Positions 26,801 to 39,625 of a stretch of DNA of 64,000 nucleotides are shown here, piece after piece. The notes under the pieces are model-generated. The model ran no database searches and was not told where the DNA came from. It worked only from the letters and a program-made list of their open reading frames with translations. The stretch is from the NCBI RefSeq assembly GCF_028453695.1, contig NC_135782.1:3286001-3350000 (forward strand), written 5' to 3'. The translations under genes were made by a program, and so were the position numbers. Source of the stretch: Augochlora pura (lineage: Eukaryota > Arthropoda > Insecta > Hymenoptera > Halictidae). The stretch's first letter is position 1; the number at the start of each line of letters is the position of its first letter.

Positions 26801-26934
26801 TGGGAAACAGCGATTCGTTCGGTTCTGTCTTTAACCTTTCACTTTGCGGTTCAAATAAGTCGGAAGCGAGGGGTGGCAATTTTACCATGCTCTTCACATC
26901 GACGGAAACGGAAGGGACGACTATGAGTAAACAA

Positions 26935-27075
26935 GAAAATTATTCGATATATACGAGGTTAATTATTCGATATATTATATAGCTAATTATTCGACATATT
27001 ATATTCTCAATCATTCGATACATCACACTCAATTATACGACATATTATACTCAATTATTCGACACACTATACTTA
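26935..27075. repeat. Degenerate AATTATTCGACATATTATA array
   Basis: About six units of CAATTATTCGACATATTATA, period about 22-27 bp. Confidence 0.6.
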
Positions 27076-27524
27076 TTTATCCAATCTCCAAACCAAGTAA
27101 ATTTCTATTCCAAGAATATATTTAAATAATAAAATTCTATTCAAAAGAAATCAACCACAAAGGTACCACTTTAGTGAGGGTTGTTTCCAAGGGTTGACGC
27201 TATTATTTATCCTTCAATTAATGCTTGTTCAGAATGGAGGGACCCGGGACCACTAATTTCACATAACCGCAGTCCTCGAGGATCCTACGGCGGCGCACGC
27301 GAAATTTCAATTAAGGATACGGAAGGATACACACCGTCCTCGAACGTAATTCTCGTGGACGAGCCAACAACGGAAGGTACTTTCTTCCCCCCCACCACTC
27401 TGTTAATTGTCGACGCACCGGATCTACTTAGGGCATGTGATGTGAATTCTCATTTAGCCGACATTCCGGCGGGAGAGGTGTCCTGTGGACAGAGCTTAAC
27501 GCGCGGAGGCTGCTCAAGTGTTCG

Positions 27525-28005
27525 AGGGTGGAGAGAGAGAGAGATGGAAGAGGAAGACGAGGCGAAAAACGAGAGAGGGGGATTAGAGAAAGATGGAAAA
27601 GGCGGAAGAGAGAAAGAGAGAGACAGAGAGGGACAGAGAGGTTAAATACAAAGCATAAAAAGAGTGAATGATCTTAGAGAGAGACACAGCTTACTGAAAC
27701 AGAGAGAAAGAAAGCTTAGAGAGAGATAGCTTGAAGAAACAGAGAAAAAGGAAGCTTATAGAGACGGAAAGAGACAGTTTAAAGAAACAGAGGAAAGAAG
27801 CTTAGAGGGAGAGACCTTAAAGAAACAGGCAGAAAGAAATCTTAAAAAGGAAGAGAGACAGCTTAAAATACAGAGGAAAAGAAAGCTTGGAGGAAGAGAA
27901 AGGAAAAGAGAGAAAAAGCTGCTTGAGGAAACAGGGAGAAAGAAAGCTTGAAAACAGAGCGAGACGAAGAAGGTTTAAAGAGAGAGAAAAAGAGAGAGGT
28001 CTGCT
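27525..28005. repeat. Purine (GA) tract with a higher-order unit
   Basis: About 480 bp, almost all purine on the plus strand. It contains recurring ACAGCTTAAAGAAACAGAG and GAAAGAAAGCTT motifs every 50-60 bp between 27,685 and 27,960. Confidence 0.8.
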
Positions 28006-28299
28006 ACTTCTCACCCTTCGGTTACGGGTAGCGCGCCGCGTTCCTATAATAAGTCCTTAACGACCTTTCTAAATGCAGTCGGTGCCTACACGACCGCTAC
28101 CCACTATGTGACAAGAGCATCCATTAGACCGAGGGTTACGTGGTCCGTAGTGCGTGGGGTCGAACCGGTCGATGAAGGGTGGACCCGAGCCACGCGAGCC
28201 GACAGCCAATCTTTTCCTCGATCGGCGGCAGAAAATCCTCTTTCCTGAATCTAACCTCGTTACTCGACCTCTGACCCGAAACAATCCACGACAGGCAAC

Positions 28300-28620
28300 G
28301 ATTCGACATATTTTATTCGAATAATAAATATCATTTTAGTCGCACGATTTTCGATTTATTGCACGAATGGAATTTTGTTCGGCGGATGTATTACATGTTC
28401 GAATAAAATTCCATTTGGTATATATTTATTTTAATAAATATTGAATTCGAAATATTTATTTAAATAGAATTGCATTCGATATATTTATTTCTATGAAATT
28501 GCATTCGTAATAGATTTATTTTAATAAAATTGTACTCGAAATATTTATTTCAATAGAATTGCATTCGAAATATTAATTCGAAGAAAACTGTACTCAAAAT
28601 ATTTATTTAAACAAAGCTAT
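28300..28620. repeat. Degenerate array, ATTGCATTCGAAATATTTAT units
   Basis: About eight units of AAAATTGCATTCGAAATATT followed by TATTT, period about 30-35 bp. Confidence 0.6.
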
Positions 28621-30939
28621 ACTTCATTTTCTTCAACGTTATCCTAAATTAAAGTCATACATTTATAAAGACCGTATCCCCACCATACACGGTCCAGAGT
28701 TATTGATTTTATAGTTCGGATAATTAAGCAGACCGTGGACGTCCGAGCGAATAGGAACATTTGCGGAGAAAATTTCATCGAAACGGCGTCGAGAATTCAA
28801 TTCCATTTTCTCCGCGGCGAATTAAAAGGTAAATGGCGCCGTATCAAATTCGATCAAAGCCCCCGTCGATTTCTACACGGTTCGCAAAACTTTCATACAC
28901 GCGTATGTCGGAGAGGCGCATTTTCCCGAATACGATACGCTCGACAATTTCGCGGGTATTTTTGTCGGCTCGTCGATAATTTATACATCGTTTAGGAACG
29001 AATTGATATTGATATTTTAATTACACCGTATGGACCGGAGTATATCGCGTTCTACATTTCAATCCGCTCGACCGTGTTCCACCCCGATTAAACTACGGAT
29101 GCTATTCAATCATCGCGGAAGCGACGCGAGCGGAGAAAACGTCGAACGCGTTTCGAACGAATTTTCAAATACTGTTACCCTTGTTTTCAAGCCGCGCGAA
29201 TTGTTCGAGCGTTCGAAATGAGAATCATTTCGTTCATTAAAATCGGCGTAGAGTTCGGCGAGACTGTGTTTTATATTTGAACAGAGTTAAATCAGCGTTA
29301 GGATTAATTATTAGAATTAAGTTAAAATTGTATTAGGACCAAGATAAATTATTGTTAGGATTAAGTTGAATTAGAATTAAGTTTAAGACTTCTATTATGT
29401 GGCACCTTTTAAATCGTCTTAAAGACATTCATTTTAAGACAGAAAACGTTCAGACGTAAAATGGACGTGAAACAGACGTCTTTAAGACATTCAACACTGT
29501 ATCAAAAATCTGAAAAAGGCGAAAAGTCTAGATCCTACAACTATTTTTATATATTTACAAAAAAAAGAATAGAAAATGTACAAAATACTAGAAAAATTTA
29601 AAAAATTAAAAGAAACTATTAAAATCATTAATACCGCTAAAAGCAAAGAGACAAATGGCTTTAAAGCGACGCGTCGAAAATCCGCGCTAAAAAAGAATCG
29701 TTCCTCGTCGCTGGAATACCGGCGTCGAACTCGAGAGTGTACCTGTCGAAAGGCGAGCGCAACGGGTTCGAAAGGTATCCGTGTTGCGCTCCGCGCGAGC
29801 GGTGAAAAACGCGGCAATCGTTTTCGTGCCGGGCAATAGCCCGGAATGATGCAACGCGCGCGGAGCCGAACCGGCCGTAACTGCGGCGACCGTTTTACAG
29901 GTTGCAGGTGCACCTGTGCACCGGTGCAATAATTCAATGGATCGGAGCGCGGTCCGGGTCCGGCGCGCGGAGGCAGCGAAAGAACGCGGGAGCCACGGCG
30001 AAACGCGGCGATGATAAATCGCGGCGTCGTCGTCGACCGCGAGCGCGAGCGCATCGGCCGCAATTATTTATTATTTAAGAAAATAAAAGGCCGGACGCGA
30101 CCGGAACAGAGCCGCCGAGAATGGAGACGCCGCGAGTATCTCGAGAAGGTTAGTACCTTCTCCTAGTGGAGGCTCGAGTCCTAGATCGACGCTATCGCGA
30201 GTATCTCGAGTTCCCGAATCGATTGGGATCGTATTCCGCGAGACCCGGCGCATCCGCCGCTCTCCGAGAGCCCGATTATATCGGTACATATTCAAGTTCA
30301 AGGTCGACTGCATCCAGTTTCTTGAGTCACGGATCGACCAGACCAGGTTCCTCAAGTGCAGGGTCGCGTCTGTATCAGGTTTCCTGGCGAGAGACCGTAT
30401 GGGTCTCTCTCCTCGTGTCTAGAAGAATGACTATCGCCGACAGAGTCCGCGGACCCTTTCAGAATCCTGGACGGACTACCATGCGTTCGGTATCCGGTTA
30501 CATGGGGGTGACACTACCCTAACAATTCCAGCGGTGGTCCATGTATCATAATTAGACTGACGATTTTATCCGTCTATTTTAACCTTTCGCTTTTTTAAGA
30601 GACGTCATGTTTTTGAAAATAACTTGGCTGTAAGATGATATTATTCAATTTCGAATGAGTTATATTGTTGCTATGGATTTAATTAATTTTCTATGGGTGG
30701 AATTTTCATCTCAATCATGGAATATTCCTCTTCGATTTTTTGGACATGAGTGATATATCGTACGGTTGCGAGAAAAATTAATTTTTCATTTATTATTTTT
30801 AAAATATGAAATATAAATTAATTATTACTTATTTAAACATTTGTATGCAATTTTAACATATGGGATCATCGACATAAAGTCGTTCCTAAGATTAAATACT
30901 ACCCACGCACAATTCCCAAGCATCGAAAAGCCCAGTTTC

Positions 30940-31080
30940 GCTGATTGGCTCAGCCGCCTCGCGCTTTTAGCACTCGCGCCTCATTGGTCAATGGTTTTCC
31001 GTGAATAACTCATTAACGACGCCTCGTAGAAAATTCTTGCAAAGGAAAAAGTTGCTCTAAATGATCTCAGCTACCCCACC
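30940..31080. mobile_element. Truncated copy of the foldback MITE
   Basis: The stretch GCTGATTGGCTCAGCCGCCT, CATTGGTCAATGGTTTTCCG and GCAAAGGAAAAAGTTGCT matches the right half of the element at 2,957-3,474. The far-left part and left TIR are absent. Confidence 0.55.
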
Positions 31081-31412
31081 ACTTCTGTATCATCGTGCAT
31101 AATCGACACACCTTATACATCGACATTAGAATACGTCCTCGACCGTGTACCGTTATTCCTTTTAAGTCATCGTCGATGACTCGCGCAGATCGCTTAAATT
31201 GTCATCCGGCATCGCCACCCACCATCTCGCCCGTTGTCTATGCAAAACCGGCGGCGTGTCTCCCCCTCGCGAACGTAATCGATCTTCGAGAATGTCACCG
31301 ATGCCCCGTCGCGAGCGATTAAACCGGAGAGCCAGGAGGGGGAGGGAGGCTGCGCGGCTCTCTTTCCACGTCCTGTATCTCATCCACGCGTTTCAAAAGA
31401 AACACCGCCGGA

Positions 31413-31415
31413 CGA

Positions 31416-31456
<41 letters not shown>

Positions 31457-31472
31457 TCTCTCTCTCTTTCTG
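31413..31472. repeat. CT microsatellite
   Basis: (CT)n of about 55 bp with two interruptions. Confidence 0.95.
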
Positions 31473-31938
31473 TTGGCCGGCCGAGAGAACGATTGCGACA
31501 CGCCGTTCGTCGCGCGGACCAAAGAGAAGGAAAAGGACAGAACGTCTCTGCCAGCTCTCATTCTTGAACTCCTTCCATTCATCCGCGGAATGTCGCAATC
31601 GGCCACGTACGTTCATTCATAAAAATACGGCTCCCGAGGTGAGGTAATACACTTGCGGGAAGAAAAAGTAACGTGATCGGAGCACCGCGCGGCGCGGAAC
31701 CCGTCGCGGCGACGCCGCGCTCGCGATTGCCAATTTTTCGGCTGGGTTGCCAATGAGGGGAACGTCGACGGAATCGTTGGGAACGTCGACGACGGCTTTC
31801 TTATATTTTTGATTATGGTAATAATTATATTTTTATTGTTTTTAATTTTTCATTATAGGAACGTTATATTTTTATTATTTTATATATTTTTGATTATAGT
31901 AATAGCTGATGATTGTGATTATTATTGCTTGTAATTCT

Positions 31939-32003
31939 AACTACTGTTCTGTATAATTACAATTTGCTTGTAACTACTGTTCTGTATAATTACAATTTGC
32001 TTA
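31939..32003. repeat. 33-bp direct duplication
   Basis: Two copies in tandem of AACTACTGTTCTGTATAATT plus ACAATTTGCTT, spaced 33 bp. Confidence 0.8.
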
Positions 32004-33044
32004 CAATTACATCTATAACTCCCTATAACTACAATTTTCTAAAATTATTTTATCACCACCCGATCCAAATATATAAATAAAATTCAAATTTAGTCAACCA
32101 TTAATTCACTGTTATTCGACCGCAATTGTTACAAGTCCCCTTCATGGAGCAATTTACCGAATCACGGGTAGACCTAACACGCGATCCTCCGCAAAGTTCG
32201 ACCGGCATTTGCATTTTCGCATCGGGGACGCGCGGTTTAAATAGCTGCGGAGCCATTGTTTCACGCGCGGCAGTCAGGTCTAAAACGCGGATGAACTTAT
32301 CCCTCCCCCGTTCCCCTCTGCTCTCTTTCACCTTTTCCACGGCTGTGTAGTCGGTCGAGTCGCGGACCCCATCGCGGGTCGAATCAAAGGTCACCCCGTG
32401 TGTGCACACGGCAGCCCCGGTGCACCGCTGTTTAGTCGATAATGTGCCGGGCGATCACGAACAGGGTCGCGCGCGAAATTCCGCATAAGGGTGCACAGGT
32501 TCTCTCACACCGATCCGCCCGCCAATGGATGCGCCTCTCTCTCTCTCTCTCTCTCTCCGCCAATGGATATCCCTCTCCGCCAATAGATGCGCCTCTCACC
32601 GTGCTAGTTCTGCTCCGGTTCTCCGTGCTTCCGCTTCGCCTTCGATTACAAAGAGCGTCGTCGACGGCGTCGTGCGGGCTCTTAGCATCGGCGTCGGCTC
32701 GACATGCCTTCGAGAACTACGGGGAGCTGCGGCAAGGTGCCGGCTCCAACAGCTGGTGGATCACGGTCGGCTGAGCCGCGCGATGTGCAACCGGGGAACG
32801 ATTGTACAAAGCGATTTCGAGGTTCACTTGAGAGGAACTAAATCGACTGTTAAATTAAGAATGCGAGGACTTCGCGTCTGTTAGGAAATGTACCTCCTCG
32901 TTTTAGTGTACGCGGTAGCTGTACGCGTGTCTCTCTGCAATAATTTCAAGCGGTGGCGGAGGAGTAGCGTCGGGGATGCCAGGGAATGTGTGCGCTCTAA
33001 TAATTTCGATTATTAAGTTAGCTGTTGGCAGGAGTCGCAGGAAT

Positions 33045-33153
33045 CAATTTTGTACGCATAAAAATTGATTTTGTTAAATAGAATGGAAATACCACGAACC
33101 AGAGAAATGATTTCAGATTTACGGTTAAAATGGCTCCGAGCGCAAAGGGTTAA
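33045..33153 (-). mobile_element. piggyBac-like MITE half-element
   Basis: It ends AAAATGGCTCCGAGCGCAAA followed by GGGTTAA. Read on the minus strand it matches the left arm of the copy at 1,111, including a CGCATAAAA stretch about 90 bp in. Boundary inside the element is approximate. Confidence 0.6.
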
Positions 33154-35194
33154 TTACCGTCGTGGAACGACGCGAAACTATACGTCGAGAAAAAGAATAA
33201 ATAAAAAAGGGAACAAAGAAGAAGAGGGGAGGCAAAGGCAAAGGTAAGAAGAAAAAGTAGCGTCGTGTCCACCGCCGTCTAACGATCCCACCCCGCGCGC
33301 CTCGGTAATTAATCTAACGATACGAATCTCTTCGCGGCGTTTCTTTTCTTTTTTTAATCGTCCGGACAAACGCTAATTAGAAGCGATATATTATACCGGG
33401 TGGCTTATCAGCGGAAGAGACTTGAATAATTCAAGCCGTGATTACCGTCAAGGTGAGCCGGTCCCGTGAGGTCGCTTATACTATGCCGGCAAACACCGCA
33501 CGGTAGAGGTTCGATTCGGAGGATTCAGTGACAAGTGGTTGGAACTTTTTAATTGTTGTAGATATCGCGATGGAGTTTTCACCGAAAATAAGTGGAAAGT
33601 ACCAGCTTTTAAATGGTGGTAATTAAGCATTTATTAAGATTGTTGCGGAGCAGATTTAGAAGTATATTTTGAGAATAATGTAGCGAAGGGCGTAATAAAT
33701 TCTTGGAGGATCGCCGTAATTATGTTGCATTATATTATATAATATATTATAGTATATATTACACTAAATATTATATTGCATATTATAGTCTACATTATAC
33801 CCCACATTACAGCATATACTTATTGGTAACAGAAATGAAATATCAATTCGCAAGAGGCGAATTTTCCGTCGGCGAACCGAGTCCGACGCGGCGCGCGGCA
33901 ATTAAATTCGCCGGGCGTGGAAGCCGAAAGTATTTCGAGCCGCGGAATTTCGTTTGTTATGCTGGAGCTACCGAAACGGCGGCGCGCGGGATCCGTCGTT
34001 TACTCCGCGGGGCTAACAGCCTGGAAGGATGATTTATGGGGCGCGGCCGAGATCGGTGTCCCCGACCAGAAATCTATTCATCTCCTCTCCGTCGCAACGA
34101 CCGCGCTCTGCCGCGTTCATCTATCATTTAACGGGTCTCGCGCGCGCGCGCGGGATTCGCCGCGGAAATATCGCGAACGGTTTACTCCGCACTCGGGCCG
34201 ATAAGCGTAAATTTGAAGAATCGCGCGGGACCGGACGGTATTTAGCGTTCGTGATCGACCGGGTGTCGACAGAAGTGATGGACGAGCCAAGAAGCAACGC
34301 CGCCGCGATTCCGTCTCGAGTCGTCCCGGACGGATTACAATAAACAACGCGCTTCGCTGCCAAGAAGCGGTGTACACCGCCGACGTGTATTTAATCATTT
34401 GGCTGGGGTTTCCGAGACGCGAGCACGGACGGATTTTTCTACGAGCCAACGACGCGATTATTAATCGCGTTTGATCGCGAAAATATTTACGCCGAGTATT
34501 TTCAACGAACCCTGACAGATACCGCTTCGGTTTCATAGTGATTTTTACTATTTTACTATATTTTACTATGTTTTATTATATTTTACCATGTGTTCGATTC
34601 TGTCAAGGGTTTTTAATAGTCAAGGCTTTTTTAATGATCGCCGCGTATTTCCGGCGCGGTTCGACCGAGGATTTCGCGTTTCTAGGTGAACCCGAAAACG
34701 CCGCAACCGCCGCCGAGGCAGACTTTGCTATTTTTACACGGTGCACATGCACACACGGTGTACGGCGCAAGGTTCCGCGGGGCTCGCGAACAACCGACAG
34801 CGAGCCGGACAGCGTTATTTCAACCGAACACGTTCACCACCATTTTTACCACGATTCTGTTTTCAATGGTGCTGGGGGCAGCTTTGTCGTTGTCCGAGAT
34901 TCGCGAAACATTCTCGCACAATGCCTGGCTAATTAATAAACTGTTCTACCCTTTCTACGCTCCCGATTACTGTATTGCGAAAAAGTTTGCACGGCCGAGG
35001 CTGCTATTCGTTTGTGTGCGAAAGTTACGCCGCGAACCGAGTTAGTTTATATAAATGAAAAATTGGCGGACGGCGTTGGGTAGGTTTAATTGTTTAATGG
35101 GGGATTTTTGTGATGTTTGTAGATGATTTAGGAAAAAGATTGTTAGGGATGATTAGAAATTTTGTTTGCCAGCCTGCGAAATTGATTCTTGCGA

Positions 35195-35324
35195 TTTATA
35201 GCGACAATTTCACTACTCAACAATTTTTTTAAATCTCAACTTTGTTATTATAAAAATTATTATCGAACGCAATGGAATAATTCTAGCGGTGCCTCGGAGT
35301 CACCATTCGAGTGTAAAGGGTTAA
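35195..35324 (+). mobile_element. piggyBac-like MITE, right half
   Basis: It contains CTACTCAACAATTTTTTTAA, as at 1,240, then ATGGAATAATTCTAGCGGTG and CATTCGAGTGTAAAGGGTTAA. Together with the copy at 1,111 it defines a full element of roughly 240 bp. Confidence 0.65.
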
Positions 35325-35339
35325 TACGAAAAATATTCT

Positions 35340-35560
35340 ACTAGACGAGTAATTCAAGAGCACTAACTATCCTAATAATTTAAAATGTATACCTTAGACC
35401 AATAATTAAAAAATTATTCGCCATCCTAATAATTCAAAAATTATACCTTAGACCAATAATTCAAGAAATATTCCCCAGACAAAGGACTCGAAAACTATCC
35501 GCCCTACAAATACCAGGGCAAACTATTCTGCAGACGAACACGATCGAAAAAGTATCAGCC
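35340..35560. repeat. Degenerate CCTAATAATTCAAAAATTAT array
   Basis: ACCTTAGACCAATAATT occurs at about 35,390 and 35,448, with related units between and after. Period about 28/58 bp. Confidence 0.55.
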
Positions 35561-36261
35561 AGGCTAACGATTGGAAATATATTCAGCGAGCTAACGGGAG
35601 GAGCCACGCTAAAAACGCGACGGGTTCAATCGAAGACGGGGGTTGCGGCGATGGCCGGAAACGATAGAGCAGGAATATCGAATGAGGGGTTTTCCCGTGG
35701 CAATTTCGCCACGGCGAAAGAAGCGAGATCGATCGTTGATAGCCCGGGGAGCGAAATTCTAAAGTTAGATCGTCTCTGCATAATTTCTGTTCGGCGTGTG
35801 TTCGCCGCGGAGCTGAACGGAGCGGTGCGCGCGCCGCGTTCGAGACTACGCTTCAAAACCGAAGAAGAAATTCCGCTGATGCAACTGCGGCCGGTGCGCG
35901 GCCGAATATCTCGCGTTCCAGGCCGCGTCAATTTCGAGAAACATTTAAAAGCTGTACACACACAGCCTTTGTTTCTTTCCTCGCCGCAAGGTGTCTCTCT
36001 CTCTCTCTCTCCTCTCTCTCGCGATCGCCGATCCGCGTCTGTCAACGGCAGGTCCCGAAGCTTCTAATTCTTTTATCGGGCAAAAGGGAATGGATACGCC
36101 CCGCGCGGGAAACACCGATGTGGGCCATCGGCTTTTTTGTCCACGAATGCGCCGCTGAAATTCTTATCTGGGTCACGGGCCGTTTGTCGTTCGCGAAAGG
36201 GTTACAATTCCGGGCGAAAAATTGGGACGATCGCGGCCCCGGAAAACGACGAGTTCGACAA

Positions 36262-36600
36262 TGTTCCCAGACTTTGAAAAATTTTTTCCAGGAATGCCGT
36301 TTAGCCTAAGATAATATTCGATCCTTCCCCTTTAATTGAAAAAAAGAAACAGTGAACTGCGATTTTTTCTCGCGAAGTTATAGCAGTTTGAAGTAACCCT
36401 TGCATTTGCTGCTATATAAAGATCATGAACTACTACAGAATTAAAAATATACAATGATAACGGTACAACGAACTTAGAATCGAGAAATAGTATATTAAAC
36501 TAGAAGATTCAAGCTTTAATTTGTAACAAGTCTCATCGTTTTATAATAATTTTTCACGAAGTTATTAAGAACGAAAGGCGGCGAAATTTAACCAAGATCG
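36262..36600 (+). repeat. Modular dispersed repeat, copy E
   Basis: It contains GACTTTGAAAAATTTTTTCC, GCGATTTTTTCTCGCGAAGT, GTAACCCTTGC and TAGAAGATTCAAGCTTTAAT. It has the same module order as copy C but a single tail unit. Confidence 0.55.
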
Positions 36601-37349
36601 CTCCAAGCTGTTGAAGCGCTTCGAAGTGCATTTACAGCGCGGATATTTTGGAGATCGATGTATACAGCTGAGTTAAAGTGTTTTGACAAGCAAGAAGAAG
36701 GCAGACGCGAAGCTCTTTCCTATAGCTCCGATCCGCGGATCAATTTATTTGTCCAGAAACGGCGGGCCGCGAGGCTCGGATTCGTGGCGCGCGCGCGCGA
36801 GCGCGACGACCCAAATATCTCGCACGAAAGTGCAGCATAGACGAAGCAAGGCCGTATCAAAGGATCGAACTCGGAACGGCCTGCATTTCACCGGCGATAT
36901 CAGAGAGACACGAAAGAGCCAGGGGGGAAGGGAAGGAGCGATCGGGGGCGCGCGGCGCGTCGACTCGCGTATCCCCGATGACAAAAAGTTTCGACGCGGC
37001 CCAGAAAACCCGGTTGGAATTTAGCGGTCCCGACGACGGGGCAAAAGGGTTTCTTGCCTTTTACCAAGAACTCTTCTAATTGACGCTAGGCCGAAGAAAC
37101 GGGGCCCCGGGATTCACCGGCGGAATTTCACCTGTCCTCTTTCCTACACCCATCCGCTCTGTTACGTACGAGCGCACAATGAAATTCCGTGGAGGAGGTA
37201 ATGCCGTCGATCGCTTTGTTTCGTTACCTTTTTCCCACGGTGTTTAACATTCAGCCCGTCGAGCCGGAGAGAGTCTGTTGCTGCTGCTAGTGCAGCAGCT
37301 ACTCGCTGAAATTCGAGTCTTTCGTGTCCTTCCGAACAAGTTGTCGGCG

Positions 37350-37520
37350 ATGGATTTGAACGGTGGAGTCGTAAGCCGATTGCGTGTACAGAGAGGGCTC
37401 TCTTCGGTTGGTGGAACCGGTGGCACCGGATGCGAGCCGAAACCGGAAGGCTCGACGCAGTTTTATTCCGGCGATGGAGAAATGGCAAACGGCGACGAAG
37501 GTGATTTTATTTCACGTTAA
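37350..37520 (+). CDS. Small ORF, possible N-terminal coding exon
   Basis: ATG lies in a strong context (GGCG before ATGG). The ORF gives MDLNGGVVSRLRVQRGL followed by a Gly/Thr-rich and acidic tail. A possible but weak donor (GAAG|GTGATT) lies at about 37501. Composition is protein-like, but the opposite strand is also open, so chance is a serious alternative. No family is recognised and no partner exon was found. Confidence 0.18.
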   Translation: MDLNGGVVSRLRVQRGLSSVGGTGGTGCEPKPEGSTQFYSGDGEMANGDEGDFISR

Positions 37521-37944
37521 AGAGCGTAAAGTTTTATGTATTTGTTGAATAAATCGTTGTGAAATTTTATCACGATTAATTAAAAAACTACTCAACCTCC
37601 ACGAATAATCTACTGAAACAAAAATGTCGCGACACCAAAAATTTCTTCACAGTGTCCACGTTTATTTCTCGAATGAATTTCTCGCAGTACCTTTTCAAAC
37701 CAATTTCTCCAACATATGAATATAATAAATAATAAATAAACAATTTTTCGAATGCCAAAAGCATCGAAAGAGCCGGAATCTGTATAGCATTAAAGGTACA
37801 TGAATGGAACAGTATCAATGGTTCCGGTGGGTTTTAAACGAGCCGAGTCTTCATTAAAGTTGCATCTCCTCCGCCGATCCTTCACCTTTTTCCGGGCATC
37901 AATAATTCCGAGTATACTTTCTCCGGGTCAGACGCGGTGATCCT

Positions 37945-37947
<3 letters not shown>

Positions 37948-37978
<31 letters not shown>
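37948..37978. repeat. GA microsatellite
   Basis: (AG)n of about 30 bp. Confidence 0.95.
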
Positions 37979-37980
<2 letters not shown>

Positions 37981-39399
37981 GTCTGCATACAGGTGATCCA
38001 TCTATTCTCGACTGATCTTATCCGGATGAGTCGCGACGGCATCACGTGAACCCGAGTGCAACGGAACCCGATTACCATCTTCCCTTATTTCCTTCAACAA
38101 GATCGCGTGCTCGCGTTTTCCACCCTTTTTTCTGGCTCGCGATCTCCGCGAGATCCTCTCTGCGTCAGTTTTTCCTCGAGTACACCGTCTCTCGCTCTCT
38201 TTCGAGCACTCCCTTCCTATCTTTCACTTTTTTCTACTCACTCTCTTGCTATCTTTCGCTTTTTTTCGCTGACTATCTTGCTATCTATCGCTTTCTTTCG
38301 CTCGCTCTCCGGCTCTCCATCTCTCTCGCGTCCACTCAGTAATTTTTTTTCCTAGTCTCCCTCTCTCCTCCCATTTTTCCTCTACCTTCCTTCGAAGCCG
38401 GGATATCCGGAAACGAGAGAGGATTTCGCAACTCGATCGAGTTGCGCGTCTCCCTCGCGCGACAGATATAATTGCGAATGAGATTATATACCCCCGGTTG
38501 CAAATCCTATTCAACGCTTTCACGTCGGCTACGGTCGTTTCGTGCATTTTCGCCGGATGGATATGCCCCGGAGGCAAAAAGAAAAAAAAAGGAGCGCCCC
38601 GGTTTTATCCAATAACGTCGCGTTCGTCAATTATAATGGCTATCCCAGCCCTGTAATTGAACGTTACGTTCCATTAAAAGATTCGCGCACGTGTTTCATT
38701 TCCTATTGTTTCGTATCAATGACTGATATATGTACACAGAAGACATTTGCTTCGTTGCAACTTGTCTTGTATGGTTGTCCATGGTAAATTGTTTTGGCAA
38801 AAATTATCATATCAAATCAGGAAGTTCATTTATAAATCAGAGGGTTACTTTATAAATCGACAATATTACATAATAATATATAATATTACATAATAATATA
38901 TAATATTACACAATCTCTGGAATTATTCTTACCAAGTTTAATAAACAATTTCGACCGTCCGACAAACGCAGAATCGCTATCGATTACTCTTCGACAACGC
39001 GAAGGAATGGAAAACATATTCCCCGACGCTTTAAACGAAAAAAAAAAATATATCGAAGCGCGATAAAGGGTAGCAACGCGTGCGTTCGCTATGCGACGAT
39101 GGCGATGGCGATGGTGGTGCGCATTGGCCGTCACGGTGGTGTGTCCCTTTTACCGGTTTCGGTCCGCAGCCATTCAGAAAAATCGTTCATTCAGAATAAC
39201 GCTTTGGAAGCGGAGTCACAAACGACGGATCCTCGCGGGGCCATCTGTGGAATAGTCTGGGGGGGGGAGGGGGGGGGGGGGGGTGCCTTCGACAAATACG
39301 AATTGAAAAGGCACAGGTGTATTTACCTTCGAAACAGGCCGCGGCGATCACGACGGCTAACGACGAGGCGGAGACGCGATCGTCTCGGGCAGACACAGG

Positions 39400-39625
39400 C
39401 AGAGAAAGAGAGAAAGAGAGAGAGAGAAAGAGTGAGAGGGTGGAAGTAAAAGAGAGAAGTAAAGACACAGAGAAAAAGAGAGAAATAGTGATAGAGAGAA
39501 AGAGAGAAAAGGAGTGAGAGTGAAAGAGAAATAGAGAGGGATATATAGGGAGAAATAGTGATAGAGAGAAAAGGAGTGGGAGTGAAAGAGAACTAAAGAG
39601 AGAAATAAGAGCGAGACAGCGAGAG
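39400..39625. repeat. GA-rich tract
   Basis: Purine-rich, with GATAGAGAGAAA units at 39,490 and 39,560. Preceded by a G homopolymer run at about 39,260-39,282. Confidence 0.85.

Larger units (their letters stand above)
20300..26930. other. GC-rich gene-free block
   Basis: CpG-rich, stop-poor sequence with many overlapping ORFs on both strands, two pentamer/GA arrays and the MITE half at 23,106. I see no splice-supported gene. CpG-rich patches at 21,420-22,010 and 24,590-25,260 could be regulatory. Confidence 0.45.
28621..35190. other. No gene seen
   Basis: Contains the short direct repeat and hairpin at 30,131-30,210, the MITE at 30,940, CT tracts at 31,413 and 32,535, the MITE end at 33,153 and an AT palindrome-rich patch at 33,725-33,830. 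No supported ORF. Confidence 0.5.

Noticed and set aside
29491..30063. 190-codon minus-strand ORF
   Set aside because: It spans a GC-rich to AT-rich composition shift without splice signals or any recognisable domain; chance ORF.
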